A DNA stretch of 40,918 nucleotides from an archaeon (lineage in GTDB: Archaea; Iainarchaeota; Iainarchaeia; CSSED10-239). A model generated the notes under the pieces. It saw only the letters and a program-made list of their open reading frames with translations, was not told where the DNA came from and searched no databases. The stretch spans positions 1 through 40,918 of the forward strand of contig JAKQTP010000178.1 of NCBI GenBank assembly GCA_029563035.1, given 5' to 3'. The position numbers and the translations under genes are program-made. Positions 38,620-40,918 of the stretch are shown here, piece by piece. Positions within the stretch are counted from its first letter, which is position 1. The number at the start of each line of letters is the position of its first letter.

Positions 38620-39147
38620 TTAATATATTTTATCTTGTGAACCCTCATTACTTGTTTCTCTCCATCCATCTCCATATATAGCTTCATCATCTTCTTGATA
38701 ACAATCATATTTATTCCAAACCACATCTGTTCCAGAAGCTACAACATTTCTATTTGCATCTAAAGCTACTTTATTGTAAATATAATAAAATTTATTCTTA
38801 TAACTAAAATAATTTCCTAATCTTATATCTATTCCTAAATCTTTAAGATGGTTAACATAGCAACCAAAAGATAAAATTGTATTTTGATTAATCAATTTAG
38901 CAATCTCCTCTGTCTCTTGGTCATGTACCGTAACAATGCCTTTTATAGCTACTCCTTTTTTTTCTGTAAATTCTATTATTTCGTATTCCCCATAGAAATT
39001 TCTTTTTGATTTTGTATAATCAACCTGAAAATATAATACAAAATTTTCATTATATACCTCTATTGCATCTCTAGAAACACTTTCCAGAAAAGCTTGACTA
39101 TCCTTTCCCCACCATTGATTATCTACAGATTTAGGATTTTTACGCAT
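38620..39147 (-). CDS. Neck protein, gp14-like
   Basis: A 175-residue protein directly after the gp13-like gene, the T4 order. The start MRKNPKSVDNQWWGKDSQAF and the blocks NENFVLYFQVDYTKSKRNFY, FGCYVNHLKDLGIDIRLGNY, FSYKNKFYYIYNKVALDANR are typical of a head-tail connector or neck subunit with an oligonucleotide-binding-like beta core. T4 gp14 is 256 aa, so this is shorter. Gp13 and gp14 together form the collar that joins the tail to the head. Confidence 0.6.
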   Translation of the reverse strand: MRKNPKSVDNQWWGKDSQAFLESVSRDAIEVYNENFVLYFQVDYTKSKRNFYGEYEIIEFTEKKGVAIKGIVTVHDQETEEIAKLINQNTILSFGCYVNHLKDLGIDIRLGNYFSYKNKFYYIYNKVALDANRNVVASGTDVVWNKYDCYQEDDEAIYGDGWRETSNEGSQDKIY

Positions 39148-39151
39148 TTTA

Positions 39152-40294
39152 TTATCTAAAAATTATTTTCTTTGGATATACTTTATTGATAGTTTTGGTA
39201 GCTTCTATGATTGCTGCCTTATCTTCCATTATATTTCTTGTCTTTAATTTATCTAAACTTTCTTTTAATTCAGTTTTAAGGCTTTCTTTCATTTCTTTTG
39301 ATTCATCTATAAGAGATGCATAATCAAATTCTATTTGATATTCAGATTCAGGTGATGCTATTTGTCTAATGGTCCTCCATTTAGAACCTAATATATATTT
39401 TGACTCTGCAACGGTATATTCTTCTATCCAAGTCCTAGCATTCTGGTTTAAATCTTCCCAAGGAATCATATCAAATTTAACCTGTGTAGGATTATTTATA
39501 AGAGAATTTATTCCAGCTAAACCTTGACCATCTAAACCCAACATATCATCTTTGTCAAAATAATAATAAATTAATTTTGCATCTTTAGGTAAATTTATTC
39601 TAACACCAGGAATAGGTGTTAATTCAACAATATCACCACTTATATTGTAATAATATTCTCCAAAGACAACTCTATTTCTTTCTTCTATGGCTTGTTTCAC
39701 TAAAACATAATCCATCACATTTCCTAATGCAAACAAAGGATGAGTACCATAAGTAACTCCTTGCATTCCCACATTCACATTATTTATATTAAAAGTATTC
39801 TCAAATGAAGATATTCCTGAGGGCCTTGTTGCTAAAGTTGTATTTAACATCACAGGAGGTGTGTACCACATTATCTTGTGTATTTTTCTAGAACCCGGAT
39901 TGTATGGAGTACTCGATTCTTGGGATAAATCATATATTTGCCTTCCTGAATCTAATAAAACATAATCTTTCTTCCAAGGTATATTACCGCCAACTCTCAT
40001 CATAGATGCAAACCAATCAGAAATCCTACTTGCCATTAAAAAATTATCTTGCACAAAATAAGAGGTAAAATTTCTCTTCGAATCTGTGCCCATGATATTA
40101 CCAAAATTACTTTCTATAAACCATTGTTCAATATAAGATTGATATGTTTTAGAAGCTCTGCATAATATAACCTCAATTTCTTTTCTAGATATTTGTACAT
40201 TAACTTTTGGGCCATCACCGCCTGCGCCTAAAAGAACTTTTATATAACTATAAATTTCATCTAATTCATTTTCTGATAATTTGGTTAAACACAT
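39152..40294 (-). CDS. Neck protein, gp13-like
   Basis: A 380-residue protein (T4 gp13 is 309), first in the neck operon and preceded by an exact late element. Characteristic segments are YSYIKVLLGAGGDGPKVNVQ, YQSYIEQWFIESNFGNIMG, DYVLLDSGRQIYDLSQES, ELTPIPGVRINLPKDAKLIY and YTVAESKYILGSKWRTIRQI, which resemble the gp13 family. The C-terminal 70 residues are a charged helix (DESKEMKESLKTELKESLDK). With the next gene it would form the head-tail connection. Confidence 0.75.
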   Translation of the reverse strand: MCLTKLSENELDEIYSYIKVLLGAGGDGPKVNVQISRKEIEVILCRASKTYQSYIEQWFIESNFGNIMGTDSKRNFTSYFVQDNFLMASRISDWFASMMRVGGNIPWKKDYVLLDSGRQIYDLSQESSTPYNPGSRKIHKIMWYTPPVMLNTTLATRPSGISSFENTFNINNVNVGMQGVTYGTHPLFALGNVMDYVLVKQAIEERNRVVFGEYYYNISGDIVELTPIPGVRINLPKDAKLIYYYFDKDDMLGLDGQGLAGINSLINNPTQVKFDMIPWEDLNQNARTWIEEYTVAESKYILGSKWRTIRQIASPESEYQIEFDYASLIDESKEMKESLKTELKESLDKLKTRNIMEDKAAIIEATKTINKVYPKKIIFR

Positions 40295-40314
40295 TTTATT
40301 ATATAGTTATTTTC

Positions 40315-40326
40315 TTTTAAATAGTT
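40315..40326 (-). promoter_or_regulatory. Candidate late promoter (neck operon)
   Basis: Exact AACTATTTAAAA on the minus strand, 20 nt upstream of the ATG at 40294. Confidence 0.65.
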
Positions 40327-40355
40327 ATATTTTAAAAATGAATAATTGTATTAGA

Positions 40356-40380
40356 TATATTTGTTTATTAACTATATTTG
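40356..40380 (+). promoter_or_regulatory. Tandem host-type -7 elements
   Basis: Two perfect TATATTTG boxes (40356-40363 and 40373-40380), each followed by TTTATT, 17 nt apart, upstream of the plus-strand gene at 40407. No good -33 box was found for either. Confidence 0.45.
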
Positions 40381-40406
40381 TTTATTTTTGTGTAAAATAA
40401 TATGAT

Positions 40407-40918
40407 ATGAAGATAGAATTTATTAGTCCTTTTAATATAGAAAATGTAAAACTAAATTCTTTAGTAATTTGGACAGATGATAAAATAAGGTTATTTGACA
40501 AAGAGATATTACATCTTATAAAAAATGAAGATGAATTCTTATATAAACAATTTAAAGATAAGAGAACATTAGAAAAAGATAATATTTTATTTTGCTCAGG
40601 TATTGAAAATAATATAGATTCTTATATTGTAGCAAATGTCTATTATCCTAATAATTTATTAGCAATTGATAATTCAATAAAGAATATAAATAAATTAATA
40701 CAATATATTGATGTTGTTAATATAAATAAATTAGGTATAATTAAACCTAAAATAAAAATATCAGAAAATAAAATTAAAAATAATACTTTAATTTACAAAT
40801 CTATTTTAATAGGATTAAGAAAAAATACTAAATTAAAGAAAATTTATTTTATAACAGAAGATATTCAAGAAATCAAATTAATCAAATTAATAAATTTTTT
40901 ATTAAAAATTCCTTTTTT
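40407..40918 (+). CDS. Unknown protein, partial (runs off the right edge)
   Basis: ATG at 40407 starts 170 residues with no stop before the window end. The sequence MKIEFISPFNIENVKLNSLV, IWTDDKIRLFDKEILHLIKN, DNILFCSGIENNIDSYIVAN, NTLIYKSILIGLRKNTKLKK is soluble and AT-biased with many Asn, Ile and Lys. No motif recognised. It is divergent from the neck operon and follows tandem TATATTTG elements, so it is probably early or middle. The ATG five bases upstream (40402) runs into TGA after one codon and is excluded. Confidence 0.6.
   Translation, partial: MKIEFISPFNIENVKLNSLVIWTDDKIRLFDKEILHLIKNEDEFLYKQFKDKRTLEKDNILFCSGIENNIDSYIVANVYYPNNLLAIDNSIKNINKLIQYIDVVNINKLGIIKPKIKISENKIKNNTLIYKSILIGLRKNTKLKKIYFITEDIQEIKLIKLINFLLKIPF

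Overview
The window is a very AT-rich, tightly packed stretch of a tailed phage genome. T4-type (myovirus) morphogenesis genes are recognisable: neck (gp13/gp14-like), a probable tail-completion protein, tail sheath (gp18), tail tube (gp19), a gp5-type OB-fold baseplate protein, gp25 and gp6 wedge proteins, a gp55-type late sigma factor and a possible gp32-type ssDNA-binding protein at the left edge. The host is most likely a Bacteroidetes bacterium, probably Flavobacteriia-like. Three things support this: many promoters fit the Bacteroidetes pattern (TTTG, about 19-20 nt, TAnnTTTG or TAnnTTTA), there are no obvious Shine-Dalgarno sequences, and one gene (16783-17904) encodes a secreted protein with a C-terminus typical of the type IX secretion system. 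Almost all genes lie on the minus strand; the exceptions start at 4267, 5739, 14818 and 40407.

Layout, left to right. 1-6.4 kb is replication and recombination: partial SSB-like gene, a bacterial-type DNA polymerase III alpha (DnaE), small unknowns, an HTH protein and a RuvC-like resolvase. 6.4-10.5 kb is a late block: holin, glycosyltransferase and tail-fibre-type proteins. 10.6-14.8 kb holds a small operon ending in a phage metallopeptidase, a glycoside hydrolase/RlpA operon, and a tRNA nucleotidyltransferase. 14.8-21.7 kb is accessory and host-takeover DNA: SpoT/MESH1-type HD hydrolase, T9SS-like secreted protein, nucleotidyltransferase fusion, RNA ligase, SPFH lipoprotein and small membrane proteins. 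21.8-25.6 kb is the baseplate operon. 25.7-31.2 kb runs from FolE2 through a DnaQ-type exonuclease, a Cas4/AddB-like nuclease, a degenerate HAD protein and a glycosyltransferase to the late sigma factor. 31.3-40.3 kb is tube, sheath and neck, interleaved with proteins carrying a shared tag. 40.4 kb to the end is a partial plus-strand gene.

Two regulatory classes can be read from the sequence. Host-type promoters precede the SSB-like gene, dnaE, the resolvase, folE2 and accessory operons. A different 12-nt element, AACTATTTAAAA, occurs ten times, always in the right orientation and 10-29 nt upstream of an ATG. It precedes tube, sheath, neck, baseplate, fibre and holin genes and two tagged proteins, so it is the candidate late promoter for the gp55-like sigma.

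The most striking unexplained feature is a shared peptide module (MKISEAIKLIE, one residue, KTGKKV, then a site ending in L/I-x-E) found in six otherwise unrelated proteins. By analogy with the T4 capsid-targeting sequence and the gp21 protease consensus, I propose it is a head-packaging tag. A second, shorter tag-like N-terminus (MSILKKI...ES) occurs on the tRNA nucleotidyltransferase and on one neck-operon protein. No tRNA, rRNA, CRISPR array or insertion sequence was seen.
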